Below are positions 8,343 through 16,649 of a stretch of DNA of 39,935 nt, piece after piece. The stretch covers positions 1 through 39,935 of the forward strand of contig JAQTQN010000007.1 of the NCBI GenBank assembly GCA_028712225.1, given 5' to 3'. Positions within the stretch are counted from its first letter, which is position 1. Each line of letters opens with the position of its first letter. The notes under the pieces are model-generated. The model worked only from the letters and a program-made list of their open reading frames with translations. It was not told the DNA's origin and searched no databases. The translations under genes were made by a program, and so were the position numbers. The stretch comes from Methylobacter sp. Its GTDB lineage: Bacteria; Pseudomonadota; Gammaproteobacteria; Methylococcales; Methylomonadaceae.

Positions 8343-8936
8343 ATGAAACATTACCATCTAATAGTATTCGTTTTTTCCTTATTTTTCAGTATAGCAGCAT
8401 CAGCACAAGAATCATGGGATCGCGCTGTTAAAAAAGTAAACTACAAAGATTCAACAACAATCCCACCATTTTGTAGAATTAATAACCCTGATCCAAGATA
8501 CAAAAATACTGATTGGAAAAAGAGGTTTGGAGAAGAATTTGTATATATTAACCATTATTGCGGCACTAAAGCTGCAATTCCTGTTTGCTATCAATACCCA
8601 GAAAAAGAAAAAATTGCTTGCTTAACCAGCATGCTAGAAGGAACAACATATTTCTTTGAACATACTCAGGGTGTTTCTCCAATAAACCCATTTTTATATA
8701 CCGAACATGGCGATCTGTTAAAAGAAATAGGTCGATATGGGGAAGCAATCCAAGCTTATAACACTGCTATCCAAAAGAAAAAAACTTATATCCGCGCTTA
8801 CGCTATGCTGGCTGACACTTATATCTTGACTAAACAATACGATGAAGCTGAAAAAATAATCAACGAAGGACTTAAATATAAAAAAAGTAAATTGCTTTAT
8901 AAGAGACTAGAAACAATTAAAACCCATAAAAAATAA
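8343..8936 (+). CDS. Exported TPR-repeat protein of unknown function
   Basis: A 197-aa protein with a clear Sec signal peptide (hydrophobic core at residues 6-18, AxA cleavage after A21), so it is expected in the periplasm. The middle contains four Cys residues (FCRINN, YCGTK, PVCYQ, IACLT), probably disulphide bonded. The C-terminal half holds about two tetratricopeptide repeats (DLLKEIGRYGEAIQAYNTAI and the following unit with YDEAEKIINEGL). TPR proteins usually hold partners together. Its place between the permease and ATPase genes of an export system suggests a role in glycan export or assembly, which is inference. It is flanked by short AT-rich gaps and has no recognised full-length family. 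Confidence 0.72.
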   Translation: MKHYHLIVFVFSLFFSIAASAQESWDRAVKKVNYKDSTTIPPFCRINNPDPRYKNTDWKKRFGEEFVYINHYCGTKAAIPVCYQYPEKEKIACLTSMLEGTTYFFEHTQGVSPINPFLYTEHGDLLKEIGRYGEAIQAYNTAIQKKKTYIRAYAMLADTYILTKQYDEAEKIINEGLKYKKSKLLYKRLETIKTHKK

Positions 8937-9006
8937 GACCAATATTTAAATTTTTTATTCTATATTTTTTAACAGACAAATTTAAAACGTTTTCTTAGGA
9001 AATCAC

Positions 9007-9915
9007 ATGCAGTTAATAAAATCCATTAATAAAGAATACAATCGCAAGGTTTTTAACTGGATAGCTAAAGATATACTGCATACCCCACCAATAATACCAT
9101 CAGGCGACTCACCTGTGATTATTAGTATGCTTTGTCACAAAGATGTACTAATGTATCTACTTGCAATAAAGTCTTTCTATAGAGCACTTGGGCGAGGAAA
9201 GATTGTTATTATTAATGATGGTACATTAACCCAAAAAGATTTCGATATTTTGGATTTTCATGTTCGCCCCAGTGAATATATACAGGCATCCGAGCTAAGC
9301 TCGCCTTTATGCCCAGGATATATAAGCTGGAAAAAGCTATTTTGTATTGCTCACTACATAAAAGACAGCTACACAATACAATTGGATTCAGACACACTAA
9401 CAGTCGCGCGCCAATTACCTGGCATACAATCCCATATCGACACCAACACCAGCTATATTCTTGGCACTTGGCCGGATCAGCAACCCACATCAATGCTTGA
9501 GGCTGCCCAAGCGGCGCAAGCAAGCAATTCCAGCCATGTGCAAATGCTGGCCGAAAAAAGCTTCAACCTACTACCCAATGCCGACACACTCAAATATATA
9601 CGTGGATGCTCCGGATTTGATGGCTTTGCAACAAACTCATTTGATCTTGCTTACCTCGAAGAATTTTCACAACAAATGTACAAGCTCATAGGTAACAAAT
9701 GGAATGAATGGGGCAGCGAACAAACTACCTCTAACGTAATCGTAGCTAACTCTAAAAATAGCGCTGTGCTCCCATATCCTCAATACTATAACTACTGGGG
9801 TAAAGTTGAAGATGATAGCCACTTCGTACACTTTGTCGGAAGCTACCGTTACCATGGCGGTAATTATGGTCGTTTAGCCCGCAAAATTACCCATGAATTG
9901 CTTAAATCAATATAA
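9007..9915 (+). CDS. Putative GT-A-type glycosyltransferase (DXD protein)
   Basis: The 302-aa protein is not a classical GT2, but reads like a GT-A nucleotide-sugar transferase. An N-terminal strand (PVIISMLCHKDVLMYLLAIK) is followed by VIINDGTLT (an NDG-type donor-binding strand) and by IQLDSDT, with D127-S-D129 as a DXD metal site. A GSEQTTSNVIVA segment and a late HFVG follow, as in GT8/GT77-like and related enzymes. No signal peptide or membrane segment is visible, so it is probably cytosolic. A Shine-Dalgarno-like AGGA lies just upstream of the ATG. It sits directly before the ATPase gene inside the glycan cluster. Function is inferred from the motif pattern and context only. Confidence 0.65.
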   Translation: MQLIKSINKEYNRKVFNWIAKDILHTPPIIPSGDSPVIISMLCHKDVLMYLLAIKSFYRALGRGKIVIINDGTLTQKDFDILDFHVRPSEYIQASELSSPLCPGYISWKKLFCIAHYIKDSYTIQLDSDTLTVARQLPGIQSHIDTNTSYILGTWPDQQPTSMLEAAQAAQASNSSHVQMLAEKSFNLLPNADTLKYIRGCSGFDGFATNSFDLAYLEEFSQQMYKLIGNKWNEWGSEQTTSNVIVANSKNSAVLPYPQYYNYWGKVEDDSHFVHFVGSYRYHGGNYGRLARKITHELLKSI

Positions 9916-9951
9916 TTAGATTTTAAAAATTATTAACTCAATAATTAATAA

Positions 9952-11202
9952 ATGAAACCAATAATAGAAGTTAATCATTTAACTAAAGAATATCAATTAG
10001 GCCATATCACCAGCCTGAAAGAGAACGTGCTAAATACATTTAGACGCTTAGGCGGTAAACCCGCCCAACAAAGAGAAAACTTTAAAGCCCTGGATGATGT
10101 CAATTTCACAATTAAACAAGGCGAAGTCGTTGGTATTATTGGCCATAATGGCGCTGGCAAAAGTACACTGCTAAAACATTTAGCCAATATCAGTAATCCC
10201 ACCAAAGGCGAAGTCATCGTGCGCGGTACTATTGCGCCATTAATTGAAGTTGGGGCAGGCGTAAACCCAGAACTCACCGGCAGAGAAAACATTTTTTTGA
10301 ATGGTGCAATTTTAGGTATTCCAAAAAAAGTTATTCAGCAAAAACTTGATGAGATTATCGAATTTTCAGAACTGGAACAATTTATTGATACACCGGTTAA
10401 ACGCTACAGTTCAGGGATGACGGTTAAATTAGGCTTTTCTATAGCGACCAGTTTGGACGCAGATATTCTTATAATTGATGAAGTATTAGCAGTTGGAGAT
10501 TTGGCATTTCAGAGAAAATGTTTTGATAAGATGGAAGATATGATCATTCGTCAAGGCAAAACCGTTTTGCTTGTCAGTCATAATATTCGACAAATTGAAC
10601 GTATATGTAAACGTGTAATCCTCATGGATCATGGAAAAATATTTGCGGATGGAAACTCAGCAGAAACATGTGGTCTTTATTATGCACAAAATGATGAAAT
10701 AATAAAAAAACAGTCAGAAATACAACACAGCAATTCTCGTAAAGAAGAAAAAAATGAAATTGAATTATTATCAATTGAATTACTTACTGAAAATGGCGAT
10801 GCTACTGATTACATCACTTACAATGAAAACATAATATTTAATATTCATTACAAAGTAAATACCCCGCTTGAGAAACCTATTTTTGGGTTTGGTATCCATA
10901 CAACTGATTTTCTATATCTAGCAACAGAAATCACAGACGAGCAGTTTAAAGACCAAACACTACTCCCTGGTGAATATACTGTAACTCTGAACATTCCTTC
11001 TTTCCCTTTATTGCCTGGCGTTTATTCAACTCGGATAGGGGTAGATGTGGGAAAAGTAACTCACAACATACTGTATGAAGAGAATGTATTTAATTTTCAA
11101 GTAAAAAACACAACTAATGAACGCTCACTCGCTTTGTGCGAAGGCTTCATTTATTTAAAAGGGTCATGGCATCTTCAACGAAGTAATAACCTATCCCTAT
11201 AA
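9952..11202 (+). CDS. Polysaccharide export ABC ATPase with C-terminal glycan-binding domain (Wzt-like)
   Basis: Residues 1-250 form the ABC ATPase: Walker A GHNGAGKST (64-72), signature YSSGM (152-156), Walker B DILIIDE (170-176) and H-loop SH (209-210). The IAPLIEVGAGVNPELTGREN segment is characteristic of O-antigen and teichoic-acid exporters. Residues from about 265 to 416 form a beta-rich extension like the Wzt C-terminal domain, which in known systems recognises the capped end of the O-polysaccharide and so sets export specificity. It works with the permease at 5903. The domain predicts a glycan polymerised in the cytoplasm and exported whole, not made by the Wzx/Wzy route. Confidence 0.95.
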   Translation: MKPIIEVNHLTKEYQLGHITSLKENVLNTFRRLGGKPAQQRENFKALDDVNFTIKQGEVVGIIGHNGAGKSTLLKHLANISNPTKGEVIVRGTIAPLIEVGAGVNPELTGRENIFLNGAILGIPKKVIQQKLDEIIEFSELEQFIDTPVKRYSSGMTVKLGFSIATSLDADILIIDEVLAVGDLAFQRKCFDKMEDMIIRQGKTVLLVSHNIRQIERICKRVILMDHGKIFADGNSAETCGLYYAQNDEIIKKQSEIQHSNSRKEEKNEIELLSIELLTENGDATDYITYNENIIFNIHYKVNTPLEKPIFGFGIHTTDFLYLATEITDEQFKDQTLLPGEYTVTLNIPSFPLLPGVYSTRIGVDVGKVTHNILYEENVFNFQVKNTTNERSLALCEGFIYLKGSWHLQRSNNLSL

Positions 11203-11260
11203 AAATATTTTTTATTAGTATATATTGCTAATTTCTTAAGCGTTCTAATAATATTTTTCT

Positions 11261-12163
11261 ATGAATATAGTTAACAATAGTTATCCAAAAATATCAGTAA
11301 TAACACCTACTTTTAATCAGGGTGCCTTCATTGAAAAAACTATCAATTCTGTTTTATCACAAAATTATCCGAATCTGGAATTTATTGTTATTGATGGAGG
11401 CAGCACCGATAATACGGTTGAAATCATCAAAAAGTACGAAAAGCACTTAACATATTGGGTTAGCGAACGGGATCGAGGCCAAAGCCATGCCATCAATAAG
11501 GGCATGGCTTTGGCTAGCGGCGATTTATTGACCTGGCTCAACTCCGATGATTGGTTTACTTCTGGTGCATTACAAAAGTTTGCTGATGTTTTCAGCCAGT
11601 ACCCTGATGCAGGAATGATAGTCGGTGCTGGTCAAGCTATTGATCAAACTGGAAAAAGTATCTATTACAAGGAACCAACTAATCCGATTACTCTTGAAAC
11701 ACTATATGAATGGTTTGACGGTGGCTTCTTTGTTCAATCGTCGGGTATCTTTTCAAGGGAGGCATGGATACGCTGCGGTCCGCTAGATGAAAACGAGCAT
11801 ATCGCTATGGATCTGGATTTATGGCTTAAGATCGCACGCGCGGGGTACCTATTTGTCCCTCATAAAGAACTTCTGTCTGAGGTGCTCATCCATCCAGATG
11901 CAAAAACGACAGCATTCGAGAGCCTGATGCGGGTCGAAGGATTATTGGTCATCGCAAAACATGGTGGTACCGGAGCACTTAAAACTGGAATGATCAAAAT
12001 GAACAAGCAGATTGACGATCTGACTCGGCGGCTGATCTGGTATGAGCGTAATTATGAAATCATAGTCAACCATCCGCTTACCAGGCTTCTTAGACCGATC
12101 GTAAAACGGCTTGCAAAGAAAGACGACTACTGGCAAGACAAGGTGCCGCCATGGGTAAAATAA
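11261..12163 (+). CDS. Glycosyltransferase family 2
   Basis: A 300-aa GT-A enzyme with the standard N-terminal half: ISVITPTFNQG (11-21), donor-site DGGSTDNT (45-52) and the metal-binding NSDD at 94-97. The region around ERDRGQSHAINKGM is typical of GT2 proteins of the WcaA type. No membrane helix is seen, so it acts at the cytosolic face on a lipid-linked acceptor. Its end is 16 bases before the next gene, and a GGAGG ribosome binding site lies in that gap. The DNA from about 11,700 onward looks less AT-rich than the upstream genes, which may mark a recombination boundary in the cluster. The sugar added is unknown. Confidence 0.92.
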   Translation: MNIVNNSYPKISVITPTFNQGAFIEKTINSVLSQNYPNLEFIVIDGGSTDNTVEIIKKYEKHLTYWVSERDRGQSHAINKGMALASGDLLTWLNSDDWFTSGALQKFADVFSQYPDAGMIVGAGQAIDQTGKSIYYKEPTNPITLETLYEWFDGGFFVQSSGIFSREAWIRCGPLDENEHIAMDLDLWLKIARAGYLFVPHKELLSEVLIHPDAKTTAFESLMRVEGLLVIAKHGGTGALKTGMIKMNKQIDDLTRRLIWYERNYEIIVNHPLTRLLRPIVKRLAKKDDYWQDKVPPWVK

Positions 12164-12179
12164 CTTTCTGGAGGAAATA

Positions 12180-13112
12180 ATGGTGACTCCGCTCGTATCA
12201 ATAATTATCCCCACATACAACCGCGCACACTTTCTTCCTGAAACCCTAGAAAGCGTCATTGCTCAGAGTGTTTCCGACATTGAATGTATTGTGGTGGACG
12301 ACGGATCAACAGACGACACAACGGTCCTGATGAAACGGTTTTGCGCTCGCGATTCACGAGTGCGTTACTTGAAACAAGAGAATAATGGACCCTCGGCAGC
12401 TAGAAATTTTGGACTTGCGGGAGCACGTGGCCGCTATATCCAGTTTCTCGATAGCGACGACATAATCGTTCCTGATAAACTTGCGAAACAGCTCGAACAA
12501 CTCAAAAGTACGGAAGACCTATCGCTATCGTATTGCGACTATCGTTACTGTGCACACGACGATATCAACAAAACCGCTAGTCGCGACAATTTACCACAAC
12601 CTCGCTTCTTGATGCAGCGCCCACTATGGGACATAGCTTCACGCTGGGAAACTGGACTCAGTATTCCCATGCACTGTTTTCTTTTTGACGCACGATTCTT
12701 CAAAGAGTGTGACATTCGTTTTGATGAAAGACTCGCCAATCATGAAGATTGGGATTGCTGGATACGAATATTTGCCCTAGACCCAATTATATTGCATATA
12801 CCTGAAGTGCTCGCGAGCTATCGCCTGCACGATGATTCCATCTGTACAGATAGTCGGAAACTTGCTATTGGTTTTGAAAAGGCAATCCGAAAACAGCAAC
12901 GTATTTTTCGAAATGACCCGGTAATGCTGCTTATCTTGAAAGACAAGTTGCAAGAAATAAAAAAGACTTACAATGGTAATCACCCTAACTCAGCCATAAC
13001 GAAATTTCGCATATATGTAAAAAGAATTTACAAAGCAGTTATGCCTTGGCCTATACAAAAATTTATTATAAATATTTCTCACATAATGTCCCAAGGACAT
13101 ACACCTACATGA
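12180..13112 (+). CDS. Glycosyltransferase family 2
   Basis: 310-aa GT-A protein with VSIIIPTYNRA (6-16), VVDDGSTDDT (38-47), the NNGPSAARNFGL acceptor-side motif and the metal ligand DSDD (91-94). A strong Shine-Dalgarno (GGAGG, 8 bases before the ATG) supports the start. The stop codon overlaps the next start as ATGA at 13109-13112, so translation of the two is probably coupled. Together with the neighbouring GT2 and the WbsX-like gene it forms a compact subset of the glycan locus. Donor and linkage cannot be predicted from sequence alone. Confidence 0.92.
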   Translation: MVTPLVSIIIPTYNRAHFLPETLESVIAQSVSDIECIVVDDGSTDDTTVLMKRFCARDSRVRYLKQENNGPSAARNFGLAGARGRYIQFLDSDDIIVPDKLAKQLEQLKSTEDLSLSYCDYRYCAHDDINKTASRDNLPQPRFLMQRPLWDIASRWETGLSIPMHCFLFDARFFKECDIRFDERLANHEDWDCWIRIFALDPIILHIPEVLASYRLHDDSICTDSRKLAIGFEKAIRKQQRIFRNDPVMLLILKDKLQEIKKTYNGNHPNSAITKFRIYVKRIYKAVMPWPIQKFIINISHIMSQGHTPT

Positions 13113-14314
13113 CTTCTCAAGCTGACCACGACGTACAAAACCAGATTCGTGCCATCGCATTCTATCTTCCACAATTCCATCCAGTGACTGAAAACAATGA
13201 ATGGTGGGGAAAAGGCTTTACAGAATGGACCAATGTAACCAAAGCTAAATCTCTATTTCCAGGCCATTATCAGCCGCACTTACCAGCTGACTTAGGATTT
13301 TATGACCTTCGCTTACCCGAAGTACGAGAGCATCAAGCAGAACTTGCTAAACAATATGGAATCCATGGATTTTGTTATTATCATTATTGGTTTAATGGAC
13401 GAAGAATTCTTGAGAGACCTTTTAATGAAGTTCTAGCATCTGGAAAACCAGATTTTCCTTTCTGCCTTTGTTGGGCAAATGAAAACTGGACACGAACTTG
13501 GGATGGTGGAGATCATCAAATACTAATGGCCCAAAAATATAGCGATGAGGACGACCTTAAGCATATCCAAAGTTTAATACCCGCGTTTAAAGATGAACGA
13601 TACATCCGAATCGAAAACAAACCTCTTTTTCTGGTATATAGAACTGAGCTACTTCCTAACCCAGCTAAAACAGCTGAGATATGGCGAAATGAAGCGTTAA
13701 AGCAAGGTATTGGTGATATTTATCTCGCGAGAGTCGAAGGATTCAATAACGATATTAATCCTCAAGACATTGGTTTTGATGCTGCAGTTGAATTTGCTCC
13801 CGATAGAAATAACACAGGCCCGTCTTTGTTTAATAGCCCTATATGTAAACAGCTAAAGAAGTCAGGCATATTTCCTAAAGGAATTACAGAAAATTATATT
13901 TACGATTACGACACAATTGCTTCAACTATGCTTCGAAAACCGGATGTGGATTATGTACGATTTCCCTGTGTAACACCCGCCTGGGACAATTCGGCCCGAC
14001 GTCAAAAAAAAGCTATGATTATTGTTAATTCAACACCAGATAAGTATGAAGAATGGTTGGCTGAAATAATTAATAAATCTAGCAAAAAAGCAATCTCCCC
14101 AGTTGTATTTATTAACGCATGGAATGAATGGGCCGAAGGCAATCATATTGAGCCTGACCAAAAATGGGAGCATGCTTATTTAAACGCAACATTAAATGCG
14201 ATTACCAACCCAAAAAAGAATAGACATGCTATTCGTAGGACGCCAAACCCAATAAACCTAAACATATATTTTAATCATATATTTAATCGCTATTTAGGCT
14301 GGAGGTTTAAATAA
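13109..14314 (+). CDS. GH99-like / WbsX-family carbohydrate-active protein
   Basis: The protein begins RAIAFYLPQFHPVTENNEWW and has GFTEWTNVTKAKSLFPGHYQ, HGFCYYHYWFNGRRIL, FCLCWANENWTRTWDG and the C-terminal FINAWNEWAEGNHIEP. These are hallmarks of the WbsX family found in O-antigen and capsule clusters, related to endo-mannosidase GH99. The many conserved Trp, Glu and Asp residues fit a (beta/alpha)8 barrel acting on glycans. Whether it cleaves or transfers is not settled for the family. The frame is open back to 13046, but the ATG at 13109 gives the usual N-terminus (401 aa) and overlaps the upstream stop as ATGA. No signal peptide is visible, so it probably works in the cytosol. Confidence 0.88.
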   Translation: MTSQADHDVQNQIRAIAFYLPQFHPVTENNEWWGKGFTEWTNVTKAKSLFPGHYQPHLPADLGFYDLRLPEVREHQAELAKQYGIHGFCYYHYWFNGRRILERPFNEVLASGKPDFPFCLCWANENWTRTWDGGDHQILMAQKYSDEDDLKHIQSLIPAFKDERYIRIENKPLFLVYRTELLPNPAKTAEIWRNEALKQGIGDIYLARVEGFNNDINPQDIGFDAAVEFAPDRNNTGPSLFNSPICKQLKKSGIFPKGITENYIYDYDTIASTMLRKPDVDYVRFPCVTPAWDNSARRQKKAMIIVNSTPDKYEEWLAEIINKSSKKAISPVVFINAWNEWAEGNHIEPDQKWEHAYLNATLNAITNPKKNRHAIRRTPNPINLNIYFNHIFNRYLGWRFK

Positions 14315-15264
14315 TGCCTCAAGCGTTAGTTAGTATAATTACCCCAATTTACAATGGCAAACAATATATTTCAGAAACCATTAAAAGCGCCCTAGCTCAA
14401 ACTTATAAAAACTTTGAGCTATTACTTATTAATGATGGATCAACGGATAATAGTGCCGAAATCATCAGATCTTATTTTAATGACGAACGAATAATTTATA
14501 TTGAGCAAAAAAACTCTGGTGTTGCATCTGCACGCAACACAGCAATTCGTGTTGCGAAAGGCAAATATATTGGCTTTCTTGATCAAGACGATCTTTGGCA
14601 TAAAAATAAACTTGAGGAACAAGTTGCCATTCTTGAAAATGACGAAAATATCGCTTTAATTCATTCGAAGCAAGATTTTATTGATTCACAAGGTAACGAG
14701 ATCAACTTCAATTGGATTATTGGCGGCACTGGAGACTGCTTTGCAGACATATTCATAAAGAATAAAATTGCAGTACTCACCGTCCTTATTCGGAAAACCA
14801 TACTTGACGAAATCGGCCTATTTAATGAACAGCTATCAGGTGCTGATGATTATGAAATGTGGCTTCGAGTGACACTTAGGCATCCAATTAAGTATCTTGA
14901 TATACCCTTAGCTACTTATCGATTTCATGACAACAATATAAGTAAAAATAGCTTCAAAATGACTATTCTTGAATTAAACACCATAAATTCAATTATATTT
15001 AATTACCCTGAAGTTTTTAAAAAAATACCAAAAAAAACCATTAAAAATAGATTATATTCACTCAATACGCAATTAGGTGAATGGTACTCATGGCATGATA
15101 AAAATTTTTACCAGGCAAGAAAACATTTTTTTATTGCTATAATTAACAACCCACTAGCATTAAAAAGCTACTTTATGTTTTTACATTGTTTATTATCTAA
15201 TAATCAAAGAAAGACGATAAACTGGTATTTACATAAATTAAATAATATTTTCTCCAAGATATGA
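14314..15264 (+). CDS. Glycosyltransferase family 2
   Basis: 316-aa GT-A enzyme: VSIITPIYNGK (6-16), LINDGSTDNS (38-47), KNSGVASARN and DQDD (90-93) as the metal-binding motif. A GGAGG ribosome binding site lies at 14301-14305 and the ATG overlaps the previous TAA (TAATG at 14312-14316). The 3' end overlaps the next gene as ATGA (15261-15264). The C-terminal third is Lys/Asn-rich and AT-rich without membrane helices. It is part of the same coupled gene run, adding one residue of the glycan; the sugar is unknown. Confidence 0.92.
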   Translation: MPQALVSIITPIYNGKQYISETIKSALAQTYKNFELLLINDGSTDNSAEIIRSYFNDERIIYIEQKNSGVASARNTAIRVAKGKYIGFLDQDDLWHKNKLEEQVAILENDENIALIHSKQDFIDSQGNEINFNWIIGGTGDCFADIFIKNKIAVLTVLIRKTILDEIGLFNEQLSGADDYEMWLRVTLRHPIKYLDIPLATYRFHDNNISKNSFKMTILELNTINSIIFNYPEVFKKIPKKTIKNRLYSLNTQLGEWYSWHDKNFYQARKHFFIAIINNPLALKSYFMFLHCLLSNNQRKTINWYLHKLNNIFSKI

Positions 15265-16649
15265 CCCCCCCAAAAATAATCATGTATATTTCTAGCCGGA
15301 GTGATGTGGGCGCCGGGGGAGAAAATTATCTATTAACACTTTTTCGCAATATTGATCGCAATCGTTTTCAACCTATTGTGATATTGCCGTCAGATGGCTC
15401 GCTTCGCAAAATTTTAGAGGATAGTGAAATTGAAGTTTTTGTTATTGAGGCGAATCATGGTTGGTTAAAACCAGATGCTACATGGTATAGCCTTGTTGAA
15501 GGTTTGCAATCACGAGTTAAAGCTATAGCTGAAATAATCACATCCAAACAAGTTGATATTGTACATACTAACTCAAACCATCGTTTTGAAGGTGCTCTTG
15601 CGGCGCGCCTGTCGGGTATACCTCATATTTATCTTGCGCATATTGAATATCAACCTGATATGCCGATTTTTCAACGCCTGCCTTTTTCTCAAGCTAGTTT
15701 TACCCAGTTGATGAGTGAATTGTCTGATCAGGTAATTGCGGTTTCAAATTCTGTAAGCGCCACACTCATCTCGCATGTTAACGATGACAAACTGCAAGTT
15801 ATACACAATGGACTTGAATTAAATCTATTTGATAGGGCTTTAGCAAAAAAATCAAATTGCCTAAAGGAAGAATTAGATATATCTCTCGACTCCATTTTAA
15901 TAACAGCTGTTGGACGTATAACACCTGACAAAGGTTTTGATTATTTTATCGATGTCGCCAGACTTGTTTTACAAAGTCACAACAATAACGTTCACTTTAT
16001 AATTGCCGGAACTGAAGAAGATATTGATTTTACAGATTCACTAAAACAAAAAGTAGTTGACTACAAAATCACTGATAACTTTGATTTCTTAGGTTTCAGG
16101 CAAGATATACCTGATATTCTCGCAGCTACTGATATTTTTGTGCTCTCGTCCAGAAAAGAGGGGCACCCTTATGTAATGTTAGAAGCCATGGCGTCTCAAT
16201 GTGCAGTTGTTGCATTTAATTGTGCTGGAGTGGACGAAACAATTGAAGAAGGAATATCTGGATATATTATTTCAATGGGAGAAGTCACAGAAATGGCTGA
16301 ACACTTAATTTCTCTTATACAGTCAAATAGTTTGCGTAATTCGTTAGCAACAGCTGCAAGAAAAAGAATCGAAGGTTTTTTTACCGCCAATAAAACTGCA
16401 TCTGAGTTAATGTCCGTTTATGAAAAAATTTTGTCTCGCCCATCAAAAACACCTGGCTCATTCGGAGTTGAACTATTTCTTCAGAACTGTACTGAATTAG
16501 CCCATCTTGGAAAGATGAATCTACAAATGAATGATCGCCTTCGCCGGATTGAGCATGTATTTGAATTTATTGAGACAAACCCATTTACAAAATGCTTCCG
16601 CTTTATTCGGAAACGATTAAATAAACAAAAAAATCATGATAAGTATTAA
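15261..16649 (+). CDS. Glycosyltransferase family 4
   Basis: 462-aa GT-B enzyme. The N-terminal half shows GAGGENYLLTLFRNID and VDIVHTNSNHRFEGALAARL. The C-terminal half begins with VGRITPDKGFDYFIDVARL and has the donor-binding EGHPYVMLE (E-x7-E) followed by AGVDETIEEG, as in classical GT4 retaining transferases. About 60 extra C-terminal residues look helical and basic and may attach it to the membrane. The start overlaps the upstream stop (ATGA), and a run of seven C (15265-15271) lies directly after the start codon, where slippage would switch the gene off. It overlaps the following gene by 14 bases. Confidence 0.92.
   Translation: MTPPKIIMYISSRSDVGAGGENYLLTLFRNIDRNRFQPIVILPSDGSLRKILEDSEIEVFVIEANHGWLKPDATWYSLVEGLQSRVKAIAEIITSKQVDIVHTNSNHRFEGALAARLSGIPHIYLAHIEYQPDMPIFQRLPFSQASFTQLMSELSDQVIAVSNSVSATLISHVNDDKLQVIHNGLELNLFDRALAKKSNCLKEELDISLDSILITAVGRITPDKGFDYFIDVARLVLQSHNNNVHFIIAGTEEDIDFTDSLKQKVVDYKITDNFDFLGFRQDIPDILAATDIFVLSSRKEGHPYVMLEAMASQCAVVAFNCAGVDETIEEGISGYIISMGEVTEMAEHLISLIQSNSLRNSLATAARKRIEGFFTANKTASELMSVYEKILSRPSKTPGSFGVELFLQNCTELAHLGKMNLQMNDRLRRIEHVFEFIETNPFTKCFRFIRKRLNKQKNHDKY

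Noticed and set aside
13046-13108. Longer N-terminus for the WbsX-like protein starting at 13046
   Set aside because: It would overlap the upstream GT2 gene by 67 bases; the ATGA overlap at 13109 fits the local pattern and the family start.
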